Below are positions 7,930 through 16,991 of a stretch of 42,815 bases of DNA, in pieces. Position 1 is the stretch's first letter; each line of letters opens with the position of its first letter. The notes beneath the pieces were generated by a model. The model was not told the origin of the DNA, did no database searches, and worked only from the letters and a program-made list of their open reading frames with translations. The stretch is from the NCBI RefSeq assembly GCF_021278025.1, contig NZ_JAIBHJ010000031.1, forward strand, positions 1 through 42,815, in the 5' to 3' direction. The position numbers and the translations under genes are program-made. The stretch comes from Motilimonas sp. E26. Lineage in GTDB: Bacteria; Pseudomonadota; Gammaproteobacteria; Enterobacterales; CBDFNC01.

Positions 7930-9566
7930 TCCTCCATCATTTTATCGTTGGCTGCACCCGGTGGCACTAATGGCCAAACGTTCTCTTCTTCACTGATGGC
8001 GACATGTAAGATGTACGCCCCTTTACTGTTTAGCATGCGCTCAAGTGCTGGCTGCACTTGCTCTTTAACGACGATAGTTTCACCCGGAATATCAAACGCG
8101 GCCGCTAAAGCAACAAAATCTGGGTTATCGGTCAAAATAGTTTCGCTGTAGCGACCTTCAAAGAACAACTGCTGCCATTGGCGTACCATGCCTAAACGCT
8201 GGTTATCTATCAGTAGAATTTTCACTGGCAGTTTGCGGCGCTTGATGGTGCCAAGCTCTTGTACATTCATCATAAATGAGCCATCACCCGACACTGCAAT
8301 AACGGTATCGTGTGGACGTGCTACTTGCGCGCCAACGGCGGCTGGCACACCAAAGCCCATAGTGCCTAACCCTGAGCTTGAAAGGTGATCTCGCGGACTA
8401 TCAAATTCGATGTGCTGCGCCACCCACATTTGATGTTGGCCCACATCACAAGCGACTACGGTATTTTTTGGCGCCATATCTGACAGCTGTTTTAATAGCA
8501 GCGGTGCATAAATAGCTTCACCGGGATGATCGTAACGCCAGTGATATTCTTGCCTCATGGCAATAGTGTGTTGTTGCCAGTCGTCAATATCCAACGGCAT
8601 CGCTAGCTGCGGTAATACTTGTTTTAAATCTGCTGCAATTGCAACGTCAGCTTTGCGCAATTTACCCAGTTCAGCAGCATCAATATCAAGGTGAATAACT
8701 TTGGCATTCACCGCAAACTCATCCAGTTTACCTGTCACGCGGTCATCAAAGCGCGCGCCTGCCACCACTAATAAGTCTGCTTCTTGTACCGCAAAGTTAG
8801 CAGCTTTAGTGCCATGCATCCCCACCATGCCTAAGAAAGCGTACTGATCGGGTGCGATGGTGCCAATGCCTTTTAACGTGGTCATACTCGGCATTTTGGT
8901 TTTCGCTAAAAAGTCGCGCAGTTCGGCTTCGGCGTGAGCTAATGTGACGCCACCACCTACATATAACAGCGGTTTTTTTGCTTGACTAAGCAATTCACGC
9001 GCAGCGGTAATATCTGTTAGTTCAGGTGAATTTGGCTCAGACACTTCGTGAGTAATACAGGCATGCTCAATGGCGGCTAATTGAATATCTTTAGGAATAT
9101 CGACCAACACCGGACCGGGACGACCAGAGCGTGCCACTTCAAACGCTTGCGCTATCACTGAACCTAAATCTTCCGCGCGCTGCACCATAAAGCTGTGTTT
9201 AGTACAAGAAAGGGACATGCCTAACACATCAACTTCTTGGAACGCATCGGTGCCAATTAATGGTGAGGCCACCTGACCGGTAATCGCCACAATAGGCACT
9301 GAATCTAACAACGCATCAGCAAGACCGGTGATCAAGTTAGTGGCACCAGGGCCAGAAGTAGCAATGCAGACCCCCACGCCACCCGTTGAGCGTGCATAAC
9401 CAATCGCAGCCATTGCCGCACCTTGCTCATGGCGACATAACAAGTGGTCTACACCACAATCATACAATGCATCATACACCGGCATGATGGCCCCGCCAGG
9501 GTAACCAAACACTTGCTTCACGCCTTGCTGTTGTAATGCCTTAACCACAAAATGGGCACCGTTCAT
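7923..9566 (-). CDS. ilvG: Acetolactate synthase II large (catalytic) subunit
   Basis: Condenses pyruvate with a second pyruvate or with 2-oxobutanoate, the first shared step to valine, leucine and isoleucine, using thiamine diphosphate, FAD and magnesium. The protein is complete. The catalytic Glu is in [13 protein letters not shown] to [11 protein letters not shown], and the ThDP-binding [12 protein letters not shown] leads to the conserved NQRLGMV. I place the start at ATG 9566 (MNGAHFVV), as in E. coli MNGAQWVV; a GTG two codons earlier is possible, and TAGGAT upstream could serve either. The gene is first in the operon behind the ilvL leader and attenuator. In E. coli K-12 ilvG is broken; here it is intact. 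Confidence 0.97.
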   Translation of the reverse strand: MNGAHFVVKALQQQGVKQVFGYPGGAIMPVYDALYDCGVDHLLCRHEQGAAMAAIGYARSTGGVGVCIATSGPGATNLITGLADALLDSVPIVAITGQVASPLIGTDAFQEVDVLGMSLSCTKHSFMVQRAEDLGSVIAQAFEVARSGRPGPVLVDIPKDIQLAAIEHACITHEVSEPNSPELTDITAARELLSQAKKPLLYVGGGVTLAHAEAELRDFLAKTKMPSMTTLKGIGTIAPDQYAFLGMVGMHGTKAANFAVQEADLLVVAGARFDDRVTGKLDEFAVNAKVIHLDIDAAELGKLRKADVAIAADLKQVLPQLAMPLDIDDWQQHTIAMRQEYHWRYDHPGEAIYAPLLLKQLSDMAPKNTVVACDVGQHQMWVAQHIEFDSPRDHLSSSGLGTMGFGVPAAVGAQVARPHDTVIAVSGDGSFMMNVQELGTIKRRKLPVKILLIDNQRLGMVRQWQQLFFEGRYSETILTDNPDFVALAAAFDIPGETIVVKEQVQPALERMLNSKGAYILHVAISEEENVWPLVPPGAANDKMMEEC

Positions 9567-9584
9567 AACCACACATCCTAAGTC

Positions 9585-9622
9585 AAAAAAAAACCCCCGA
9601 ACCAGTTAAGGTGCGGGGGTTT
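9585..9622 (-). terminator. Attenuator terminator of the ilv operon
   Basis: On the minus strand AAACCCCCGCACC, a six-base loop and GGTTCGGGGGTTT form a strong GC-rich hairpin followed by an unbroken run of nine T. It lies between the Ile/Leu/Val-rich leader peptide and ilvG, exactly where a transcription attenuator belongs. When charged branched-chain tRNAs are scarce, ribosome stalling in the leader should prevent this hairpin from forming. Confidence 0.9.
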
Positions 9623-9638
9623 AAAATGTTTGTCTGAG

Positions 9639-9725
9639 TTATTTTATCTTAGCCAACATTCCCCCGAGCGATGGTTGAATGACCACCACTAGGACCAGAA
9701 TAATCAGGCTAACTATTTTAAACAT
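9639..9725 (-). CDS. ilvL: ilv operon leader peptide
   Basis: A 28-residue ORF starting MFKIVSLIILVLVVVIQPS and ending GGMLAKIK. Residues 4-16 are almost all Ile, Leu or Val (I4, V5, L7, I8, I9, L10, V11, L12, V13, V14, V15, I16), which is the signature of an attenuation leader sensing all three branched-chain amino acids. It ends 17 bases before the attenuator hairpin and lies 73 bases upstream of ilvG. The sequence differs from the enteric IlvL but has the same plan. It is too short to be picked up by ordinary gene finders. Confidence 0.9.
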   Translation of the reverse strand: MFKIVSLIILVLVVVIQPSLGGMLAKIK

Positions 9726-10012
9726 TGAGCACTCAGTCACGAATTAATACAAAAACTGCCTACATAACTACCATAAATGCCCTAGAGCATCAACACAGTA
9801 CAAAGGTGGTTTTTACCTGTAAATTGTTTTTTTGGTTCAGCAAACCTATACAAGATCCAGACATAATTAAAATACACAGAACAATAGACCAGTATTGATT
9901 AAATATGCAATATATAGACAAGGCAAATTTCCAATCTACCCGATCTGACTCAAAGCTAAAATAACTAAAAAAATTTCCATTAATTTTGCGATGCCAGATA
10001 TCTGGCTAATAC

Positions 10013-10217
10013 TTATACCCAGTCAACGAGGAACAGCTTTATTTCAACAAGAGTTTACATGCGTTTAGGCAAGGCATTGATTGCAGCTAATGACCTTCCC
10101 TTATTCAAAGTCAATCACACAGCATAAATGCCAGTAAAGCTTGCCCTTTGCCAGCGCACCAACTATTGAAAACACGGTGGCGCTCTGAAACATGTACCTT
10201 CTAGTTGATTGGGTATC
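10013..10217. repeat. MITE-like terminally inverted repeat, copy 1
   Basis: This 205-base element starts TTATACCCAGTCAAC and ends GTTGATTGGGTAT, so its ends are imperfect inverted repeats. Its middle closely matches copy 2 at 12807-12989: both share AGGCATTGATTGCA, CAGCATAAA, GGCGCTCTGAAACATG and a run resembling GTAAARCTTGCCCTTTG. It encodes no protein. The right end lies about 20 bases before the comM start codon, so it forms the immediate upstream region of comM. It resembles the small mobile or folded repeats common in marine gammaproteobacteria. Confidence 0.75.
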
Positions 10218-10237
10218 GCACTGAACAAGGAGCCGTC

Positions 10238-11746
10238 ATGTCACTTGCTATTGTATATTGTCGCAGCTTACTCGGGATTGATGCGCCAGAAGTGATGGTA
10301 GAAGTGCATTTAGGCCGAGGTTTACCCGCCTTTAATTTGGTCGGCCTGCCCGAAGCCAGCGTTAAAGAAGCCAAGGAGCGGGTTCGAAGCGCCATTCAGA
10401 ATTCACAATTTGAATTTCCCAGTTCGCGATTAACGGTAAACCTTGCACCCGCTGACTTACCCAAAAATGGCGGTCAATTTGATTTGGCGATTGCATTAGG
10501 CATTTTAGCAGCTTCAGGGCAGATCCCTGCGCAGCAGCTAAGCAAGTATGAGTTTTTTGGCGAATTGGCATTATCAGGCGAGCTTCGCTCTTGCCGAGGT
10601 ATGATCCCCGTGGCCATGGCGGCGCGGGACGCGAAACGAACCTTAGTGTTACCAACAGCCAATGCGCCCCAAGTCAGTTGTGTCAGTGGCGAACATAAAA
10701 TTGCTAATAATTTATTACAAGTGTGCCGCTTTCTCGCGGGACAAGAGCAACTCGACCATGCGCCACCACATCAACCATCACAAGAGAGCACCAAGTGTGC
10801 CGATTTGATTGATATTATTGGGCAATATCAAGGCAAGCGCGCCCTTGAAATTGCTGCGAGTGCGGGTCATCACCTGCTTTTGATCGGTCCACCAGGCACG
10901 GGGAAAACCATGCTAGCCAGTCGTATTCTAGGCATCATGCCAACACTAAGCGAAGCTGAGGCCCTTGAAACAGCAGCGATTTATTCAATTAGTGATTTAC
11001 CTGATTTGCCTTGGCAAACTCGGCCTTTTCGCCAGCCTCATCACAGTGCGTCAGCGGCGGCTTTAGTTGGCGGCGGCGGTAAGCCAAAACCGGGCGAGAT
11101 AAGCTTAAGTCATAATGGGGTACTTTTTTTAGACGAGCTGCCAGAATTTTCCCGTGTTATTTTAGACAATTTGCGCGAACCGATGGAAAGTCAGCAAATC
11201 ACTATTTCACGCGCCACCGCTAGGTTAAATTTTCCAGCTAAATTCCAACTTATTGCAGCGATGAACCCGAGTCCATGTGGCTTTCATCAAGGTGAGCTGA
11301 GTCGAAGCACTCCCGATCAAGTTCAGCGATATTTACAACGCTTATCAGGCCCTTTTCTCGACCGCTTCGATATTTCGGTGATGATCCCTGCTTTACCTAA
11401 AGGGAGTTTAAGTAAGCCAAGCCAAGAAGGAGAAAACAGTGCCGTCATTAAAGCACGGGTGATAGCCAGTCGCGATAGACAACTCGCTCGACAAGATAAG
11501 CTTAATGCGCATTTAACCGCGGCCGAAATCAAACAGTTTTGTCCGTTAACTGCTGGTGACAGTGAGTTTTTAGAAAATGCCATCGAAAGGCTTGGCCTGT
11601 CGGTTCGTGCTTGGCACAGTATTATCAAGGTTGCACGTAGTATTGCGGATTTGGCAGATGATCCGAAGATTAGCCGATCTCATCTCACTGAAGCATTAAA
11701 TTATCGTGCGATGGAACGCCTATTAGCCAGCTTAGGTAAAATGTGA
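10238..11746 (+). CDS. comM: ComM/YifB AAA+ ATPase (Mg-chelatase-like helicase for DNA uptake)
   Basis: A 502-residue protein of the YifB/ComM family. ComM is a hexameric AAA+ helicase that promotes branch migration during natural transformation. An N-terminal region with ribosomal S5-like fold (LAIVYCRSLLGIDAPEV, NLAPADLPKNGGQFDLAIA) precedes the AAA+ module with Walker A GPPGTGKT and Walker B VLFLDELPEF. The Mg-chelatase insert has QPHHSASAAALVGGGGKPKPG, and a C-terminal lid follows. I start it at ATG 10238 with AAGGAG at 10227-10232; the longer TTG frame at 10205 begins inside the inverted repeat. It lies divergently from ilvLGMDA, as yifB does in E. coli, and its last 15 bases overlap the convergent ChbG-like gene. 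Confidence 0.96.
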   Translation: MSLAIVYCRSLLGIDAPEVMVEVHLGRGLPAFNLVGLPEASVKEAKERVRSAIQNSQFEFPSSRLTVNLAPADLPKNGGQFDLAIALGILAASGQIPAQQLSKYEFFGELALSGELRSCRGMIPVAMAARDAKRTLVLPTANAPQVSCVSGEHKIANNLLQVCRFLAGQEQLDHAPPHQPSQESTKCADLIDIIGQYQGKRALEIAASAGHHLLLIGPPGTGKTMLASRILGIMPTLSEAEALETAAIYSISDLPDLPWQTRPFRQPHHSASAAALVGGGGKPKPGEISLSHNGVLFLDELPEFSRVILDNLREPMESQQITISRATARLNFPAKFQLIAAMNPSPCGFHQGELSRSTPDQVQRYLQRLSGPFLDRFDISVMIPALPKGSLSKPSQEGENSAVIKARVIASRDRQLARQDKLNAHLTAAEIKQFCPLTAGDSEFLENAIERLGLSVRAWHSIIKVARSIADLADDPKISRSHLTEALNYRAMERLLASLGKM

Positions 11747-12676
11747 CCCTTTATGTGAGAGTAAGGCTTGAATATCTTTAAATGAAATCAGGTGAATGCC
11801 TTGCCGCTTAATAAATGCCTGTAATTCTTTGCTGAGCATTGCATGATAATCTGCCACCCGTATTTGCCAATCAGCGCCAGGGCAAATAGCACGCAACTCA
11901 GGGGTATCAAGAGAAGGATGTAACATAAAGAAACTGACGCCTGCAGGTAACTCTGTTAACAAGTGTTTAATGTGCCCCACGCGATCATCCGCATGTTTGT
12001 AAGGCAGGCTACACCAGTTATCAAACAAGGGAGTATCTGCTTGCTCCATCTCCCACGTCGTTGCTAGGACATCAGGCCATTCTGGAACCAGAGGGGTTTC
12101 GCTACGTTGCATTTGTGTATGTTTGATAAAGGGCTCAACCCTATTAAGATAATCCGAATGTAAGGCCATCATAGGTAAGTTATAACGCTGAGCCACACGA
12201 TAAAATATCGGCAAGGTTTTCGCTGATAACATCGCAAACATATGCGAGTCTAAATGAGAAATAGGCATGCCTACTCGCAGTGCGGCTTCTACTTGTGCCA
12301 CCACTTCCTGCTCAACAGCTTCAGCCTGCGCCAGCGACCAGCAAGTATACTCACTACGATGAAAAAAGCCTTCAGCATCGACTAGGCCCGATTCTGGCGT
12401 AGGATTAGTCAATGGACGCCAGCGGTATTCTTGCCATTCTGACGTTAGCATCAGGTGAACACCTAAGTCTGCATCAGATTGCGATTTGGCTAAGTTTGCT
12501 GCCGATAAAAACCACGGGCAATTCACCATCACAGAGCCCGATCGGGCCAAGCCAAAATCTTTTAAATCTTGATAAGCCTGCACGCTTCCTAGATTCATGC
12601 CGATATCGTCACAATGAAACAACACCACACGATCTTCTAGCCCAAAGCCTAGCTTTTGTAACAAAGTATTTTTCAT
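11732..12676 (-). CDS. ChbG/YdjC-family carbohydrate deacetylase-like protein
   Basis: A 314-residue protein of the ChbG/YdjC family, whose studied members remove acetyl groups from N-acetylated sugars such as chitooligosaccharides. Metal-binding residues are visible in FHCDDIGMN (Asp-Asp near residue 24) and SHLDSHMF (His-x-x-x-His, near residues 140-145), with a C-terminal FMLHPS motif. There is no signal peptide, so it should act in the cytoplasm. A role in chitin catabolism would suit the chitinase locus 9 kb away, but no sugar-transport genes sit next to it, so the substrate is an inference. It converges with comM, and 15 bases overlap. Confidence 0.85.
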   Translation of the reverse strand: MKNTLLQKLGFGLEDRVVLFHCDDIGMNLGSVQAYQDLKDFGLARSGSVMVNCPWFLSAANLAKSQSDADLGVHLMLTSEWQEYRWRPLTNPTPESGLVDAEGFFHRSEYTCWSLAQAEAVEQEVVAQVEAALRVGMPISHLDSHMFAMLSAKTLPIFYRVAQRYNLPMMALHSDYLNRVEPFIKHTQMQRSETPLVPEWPDVLATTWEMEQADTPLFDNWCSLPYKHADDRVGHIKHLLTELPAGVSFFMLHPSLDTPELRAICPGADWQIRVADYHAMLSKELQAFIKRQGIHLISFKDIQALLSHKGSHFT

Positions 12677-12806
12677 TGCCCGCCCTTACATTCAATAATT
12701 AAAATTTAAGTGATCATCGCAAGCAAGCATGACAAATAAATAATAGAGCAATGATTCATAGTACAAAATAACCAATACCGCAGACAGTGTCGATGATGTA
12801 AGGCAA

Positions 12807-12989
12807 TTATACCCAATCAATCTGGAGATGCTTGATTTCAGCAAGATTTTACACGCGTTTAGACAAGGCATTGATTGCAAGTAATGGCTTTCCCCTTATC
12901 AAAATCAATAACGCAGCATAAACGCCTGTAAAACTTGCCCTTTGGGAGCGGCGCTCTGAAACATGCATCTTCAAGTTAATTGGGTATAA
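12807..12989. repeat. MITE-like terminally inverted repeat, copy 2
   Basis: A 183-base element with ends TTATACCCAATCAA and TTAATTGGGTATAA, an almost perfect inverted repeat. The interior is clearly related to the copy at 10013-10217 but about 20 bases shorter. It sits in the gap between the divergent ChbG-like and HPP genes and holds no coding sequence. The rest of this gap (12677-12806 and 12990-13180) shows nothing else I can support. Confidence 0.8.
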
Positions 12990-13180
12990 CTGACTCGAAA
13001 AACACACAACCAACGTTGGCGCATCCATGGGGCAAACATTCACTACTTCAGTCCCAATTTTTTTGCTAATCGATGTAAGTTACCATTATCTAATTCGAGA
13101 GATTGTTATTAGAAAGGATAATTAGGGCCTCATTATTGGTAGCGAGATCAAAGATCCATTATGCTGCCTTTCTTGTTGCC

Positions 13181-14395
13181 ATGATTGATACTAAATATAT
13201 GCCATCACAACTCCCCCATGGTCAAAAATGGTTTTTCCGTTTACTAGCACAGTTGGGTATCCAGCCTAAAGACAGCCAAAGCACAATAGGTATTCCACTG
13301 CTAGAGCGTGTAAAAGTGGCTATTGCTGCATTTATTACCTTGTTTTTGGTCACTTGGGTTAGCTTATCGCTTCAAAATCCCCAAGCTACCACAGTACTAT
13401 TAGCTTCAATGGGGGCATCGGCGGTCATTATTTTTGCTTTGCCCAGCAGTCCGTTGGCCAAAACCTGGAATTTTATGGCAAGCCATAGCCTTGCCTGTTT
13501 GGTCGGGCTTGGGATGACGTATGTTGTGCATGATTTTGCTCTGATGGCAGGATTCACGGTAGCGGCAATATTGATGCTGATGTACATTTTTCAGTGCATC
13601 CATCCGCCTGCGGCCGCCACCGCGCTAGTGCCGGTGATCGCCAGTCAAAGTGGTGGAGTTAATTACACCATTATTACATCAGTGGCAATTAACTTAGTAG
13701 TATTTTCTGCGGTGAGCATATTGCTTAATCGCTTCGTTTTACAGCGCGCCTCCGCTAAGTTAGTGAAGCAATATGACCCCATACACTTACATCAAGATCA
13801 TACTCCACTTAAACGATTAGGCCTGCAAACTGACGACTTATTGCATGCCATTAACAGCTTTAATTCTGTTGTCGATATTAGTGAGCAGGATTTAGAACAG
13901 ATTTATCAACAAGCTCAACTGCATGCATACCAAAAGCGCTGCGGGGAAATACTAAGTCGCGATATCATGTCGCAAGATTTAATCACCATAAACCAAGACG
14001 CTTCTTTAGGCACTGCATGGAAATTACTACAAAAACATAAAATTAGTATGTTGCCAGTAATAAATTCAGAACAAGAATTGCTAGGAGTCATTTCCAGTAC
14101 CGATTTTTTAAAGCAGCTAACTGTACCCAGCTACGCGGGCCTGTTGCGTCATTTAAATGCGCTATTAATTAAGCGTAAACATAACGATGAAATTCAAAAT
14201 CGGGTGCAAGACTTAATGGTGACGAACGTAACTGTGGTCAAAGATAGTGATCATATTGTGGCTCTGGTTCCTCTGCTATCAGACATAGGCTTGCACCATA
14301 TTCCGGTACTTGATGCGCAGCAAAAGTTATGTGGCATCATCACTCAATCTGACTTAATTGGTGCACTGTATGCGGTGCATAACCGCCAGTACTAA
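13181..14395 (+). CDS. HPP-family membrane protein with two CBS domains
   Basis: An integral membrane protein with four hydrophobic segments in the first half and the HPP motif (FQCIHPPAAATALVPVI). HPP proteins have been linked to nitrite transport in plastids and cyanobacteria. The second half has paired CBS domains: one beginning SRDIMSQDLITI and running to LLGVISSTDFL, the other beginning VQDLMVTNVTVV and running to LCGIITQSDLI. CBS pairs usually bind adenine nucleotides and could gate transport by energy state. The start is uncertain: ATG 13181 and ATG 13199 both lack a good ribosome site, and an open frame with possible non-ATG starts extends up to 13103. The inverted repeat upstream may have altered its promoter. 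Confidence 0.85.
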   Translation: MIDTKYMPSQLPHGQKWFFRLLAQLGIQPKDSQSTIGIPLLERVKVAIAAFITLFLVTWVSLSLQNPQATTVLLASMGASAVIIFALPSSPLAKTWNFMASHSLACLVGLGMTYVVHDFALMAGFTVAAILMLMYIFQCIHPPAAATALVPVIASQSGGVNYTIITSVAINLVVFSAVSILLNRFVLQRASAKLVKQYDPIHLHQDHTPLKRLGLQTDDLLHAINSFNSVVDISEQDLEQIYQQAQLHAYQKRCGEILSRDIMSQDLITINQDASLGTAWKLLQKHKISMLPVINSEQELLGVISSTDFLKQLTVPSYAGLLRHLNALLIKRKHNDEIQNRVQDLMVTNVTVVKDSDHIVALVPLLSDIGLHHIPVLDAQQKLCGIITQSDLIGALYAVHNRQY

Positions 14396-14426
14396 TGACC
14401 ATTAGTGAAGCCATGAGGTAAAAAAA

Positions 14427-14444
14427 GGCGAGCCGAGGCTCGCC
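14427..14444 (-). terminator. Rho-independent terminator after the DUF5666 gene
   Basis: GGCGAGCC and GGCTCGCC flank a two-base turn, a perfect eight-pair stem. On the minus strand it is followed by a T-run (the A-run at 14420-14426 on the plus strand), so it ends transcription of the minus-strand gene whose stop is at 14484. It lies between convergent genes and may also slow plus-strand read-through. Confidence 0.85.
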
Positions 14445-14483
14445 AAACAAACACTGAGTAGACAGTGATTCAAGGGTATGGAA

Positions 14484-15947
14484 CTAATCGTCGAGTAAAA
14501 TCTTGTCTATTTGCTGATCGCCATTAGTATCAATAAGTACCACCTCATCAAGCTGTGCTGCCTTGGTGAAAAAATCAGCCACAGACATACCACCTTCAAT
14601 ATCGGTTTCAGCGGTCAAACTAAGAGTGAAACCAGCGACATTGACTTGTTGATTAGCAGCATCTAAATGAGCTGATGCTAACTCAACTTCAAGCATCACA
14701 TCGGCTTCACTTTCTTCCCGCTCCACCTCTTCGGCAACCCATTGCGAGTCAGATTCAAATAAATCGAGTTCAAGATAATCACCTACCGCAATATCTTCTA
14801 GGTTAAAGCGACGTACATCGTCACGATCATCGTCCCATTTGGTACGCTTATTAACAACGACACTAATCGGCTGACCAAAGGCAGATAAGCTGAGCGTTTG
14901 AGCGTCAAGATCTACACTTTCAACCCGTGTTGACAGACTCACCTCTTGCTCATCTTTGCGACGTAACACCTCAATGGATTCAGCCACTAGCACTTTGTTT
15001 ACCATCACACCTTCAACTTCAACTAACAAATCCACACTTAACTCAGATTCAAGCTGAACGGCACTGGCATCAACCGTTATACCATTTAAAGTAAAACTAG
15101 TTTGACTGTCTAACGCTGAAATTAAGCCTTGTAGCTCAACTTCCTGTTGCTCTGAAGGTGTTAAAGAATCAATTTCTAAAGCTAAAATATCTTGGCTATC
15201 AATCGTATTTAGCGTCCCTTCCACTTTCACTCGCTCACCTTCAGCAAGCTCCCCATCAAAGTTGGCGGTCGCTAGACTGATTGTGAATGGAGCCACGCCA
15301 TCACTGACAACTAAGGAGAACTGAGTATCGCTTAGGTTTGTCACATTACCGATCATTTGAACTTCAGACACATTGGCAACAAAAGGGGCAGTTTCAAGCT
15401 CAAAATAACTCACTTGGAATTGGCCTTGTGCATTATAGAAACCACTTAGCTCAAGCATGCTGCCGGGTTTAAGTAAATCGGCGTTTTGTTGCAACTGTTC
15501 AAATGTCACCTCTGCAAATTCCGTTGCCTGGCTGTCAACAACAGCGGTCACTCCCATCACTGGGATCATGATTTGATTACGTCCTACTATCTGGATGTTG
15601 CCACTAACAGGGCCTTTAATACCCGCATCAAAATAGACTTTATTGGCCGTGCCCGATTCGCCTTCGGCATCGCCTTCAACACGAACTAGCATACCCATGG
15701 CAAGCGCTGATTCATTCACTAATTTGCCATTGACAAAGAACTGGCTGTTATCGGTGTTAAATCTGACACCATTTACGTAGATACTACCAAAGCCGCTGAT
15801 AACGCCTGAATAGTTATTACTTAACGCAACCCCCGTACCGCCAATGCCACCGCCACGATTCGCTGTCGAACCACCACCACAAGCCACGAGTGTTGACCCT
15901 ATCACTAGGGCACCTAAACCAACCGCCAGGTTACTTAACTTCATCAT
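14484..15947 (-). CDS. DUF5666-type lipoprotein
   Basis: A 487-residue protein with a lipoprotein signal and lipobox (LVACGGGS), so it is probably anchored in a membrane. After a Gly-rich stretch (NRGGGIGGTGVA) come repeated beta-rich modules with patterns such as SGFGSIYVNGVRF, GMLVRVEG and GPVSGNIQ; this is typical of the DUF5666 family, whose function is not known. The C-terminal part is strongly acidic (many Asp and Glu). Its start overlaps the end of the DUF6502 gene by 17 bases, so the two are probably translated together. A terminator follows at 14427. Confidence 0.8.
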   Translation of the reverse strand: MMKLSNLAVGLGALVIGSTLVACGGGSTANRGGGIGGTGVALSNNYSGVISGFGSIYVNGVRFNTDNSQFFVNGKLVNESALAMGMLVRVEGDAEGESGTANKVYFDAGIKGPVSGNIQIVGRNQIMIPVMGVTAVVDSQATEFAEVTFEQLQQNADLLKPGSMLELSGFYNAQGQFQVSYFELETAPFVANVSEVQMIGNVTNLSDTQFSLVVSDGVAPFTISLATANFDGELAEGERVKVEGTLNTIDSQDILALEIDSLTPSEQQEVELQGLISALDSQTSFTLNGITVDASAVQLESELSVDLLVEVEGVMVNKVLVAESIEVLRRKDEQEVSLSTRVESVDLDAQTLSLSAFGQPISVVVNKRTKWDDDRDDVRRFNLEDIAVGDYLELDLFESDSQWVAEEVEREESEADVMLEVELASAHLDAANQQVNVAGFTLSLTAETDIEGGMSVADFFTKAAQLDEVVLIDTNGDQQIDKILLDD

Positions 15948-16758
15948 CCTGATTTCCTAATTTATTCTGGTAATAATAAATTCCCAGACTGACATAATGA
16001 CAATCTGATTCATCTTCACCTTCTGGGATTTCCTGTTCGCCGAGCCACAGGTTAAATTGTTCTAACAATGCTTGAGAATGCTCAGCGGCATACGCTTGGA
16101 ACAGAGGCAGATCTTTAGCCTGAATTAATGAATTCGATACTTTTCTTTGGAACCAGAGCTGATCAGCATCACAAACAAGGTTGTGATTTAAGGTGCTGAT
16201 CAGCTCAGCGGTATCCGCGCCAAGAATTGACAATTTTGCTATTTCATCTGCTTGCGGGACAAAGGCGTGCTGTACCAACATAACACCGCGTTCTGAAATA
16301 ACAACGTTGCCCGCCGCGTTAAGCACATCCAACATAGCTTTGGTGGGGATATCACCACTATATCGCTTAACGAGTGCGGCAAATGAACCTCTGTCACCTT
16401 CAACTGACAGGATAGAAGGGTGTAAAGGTGCATCTGAAAACTCAGCGTCATTCAACCAACCACTAATAACCCGGGAGGCCCGATTATACTTATTCCCAGT
16501 AACATTATTTAATGGTTGCTTGAGATCATGCAGACGTTTAGTTTCTTTACGCGTTAAACCAGTGAGAGCAGCGACACGAGAGATCGTTTGCTTTTTACCA
16601 CTTTCACCATGCTCATCAAACGCAACGTCTACATAAACCTTTTTTACTAACTCACTGAAAACACTAAACACGACACCGTTACGCAGTAGAATGCGCACCA
16701 GTGGTCTCAGGATCATTAGTAGTGCCTTTTTAAGGGCTATTTCACGTATTTCATTCAT
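15931..16758 (-). CDS. DUF6502-family protein with predicted DNA-binding-like N-terminus
   Basis: A 275-residue cytoplasmic protein. Its N-terminus (ALKKALLMILRPLVRILLR and VFSELVKKVYVDVA), followed by a helix-turn-helix-like segment (TISRVAALTGLTRKETKRL), is that of DUF6502 proteins. The family has no proven role, but the second segment looks like a winged or MarR-like recognition helix, so a regulator of the lipoprotein encoded downstream is possible. The gene overlaps the DUF5666 lipoprotein gene and both probably form one operon. A perfect eight-base inverted repeat lies directly before its ATG, consistent with autoregulation. No standard ribosome site is visible. Confidence 0.75.
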   Translation of the reverse strand: MNEIREIALKKALLMILRPLVRILLRNGVVFSVFSELVKKVYVDVAFDEHGESGKKQTISRVAALTGLTRKETKRLHDLKQPLNNVTGNKYNRASRVISGWLNDAEFSDAPLHPSILSVEGDRGSFAALVKRYSGDIPTKAMLDVLNAAGNVVISERGVMLVQHAFVPQADEIAKLSILGADTAELISTLNHNLVCDADQLWFQRKVSNSLIQAKDLPLFQAYAAEHSQALLEQFNLWLGEQEIPEGEDESDCHYVSLGIYYYQNKLGNQDDEVK

Positions 16759-16780
16759 ATTTGGGATTATATTCCCAAAT
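16759..16780. promoter_or_regulatory. Perfect inverted repeat at the DUF6502 start (possible operator)
   Basis: ATTTGGGA (16759-16766) and TCCCAAAT (16773-16780) are separated by six AT bases, and the repeat ends one base from the start codon. It could be an operator for the HTH-like protein that follows, or an RNA hairpin that closes the start site. The surrounding 16781-16991 shows no gene. Confidence 0.45.
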
Positions 16781-16991
16781 TTATTTTTTTCAAGTTATAT
16801 GACAATTTTATTACTAAGATGGCCAAAATCAGTCTAAAAGCTTAATGAGCCAGAGATCCGTTTCCGTCTATCGTAGCCAAATAAAGTATGCTGTACGGCA
16901 AAAGGTCATTTTCAGGAGGGTAAACAGGAAACGTATAGAAACATTTATGCAGCAAGCATAAATTCATTTAGCTAACTAAGGTTCGAGTTAA

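Noticed and set aside
9750-9850. A sigma-70 promoter for the ilv operon upstream of the leader
   Set aside because: Several weak minus-35 and minus-10 pairs can be drawn (for example TTTACA with TACTGT), but none stands out enough to report.
10205-10237. TTG start for comM at 10205
   Set aside because: This start lies inside the terminal repeat; the ATG at 10238 with AAGGAG gives the family's usual N-terminus MSLAIV.
12849-13043. Minus-strand ORF across the second repeat
   Set aside because: It is random open frame in a non-coding repeat, with no signal or conserved motif.
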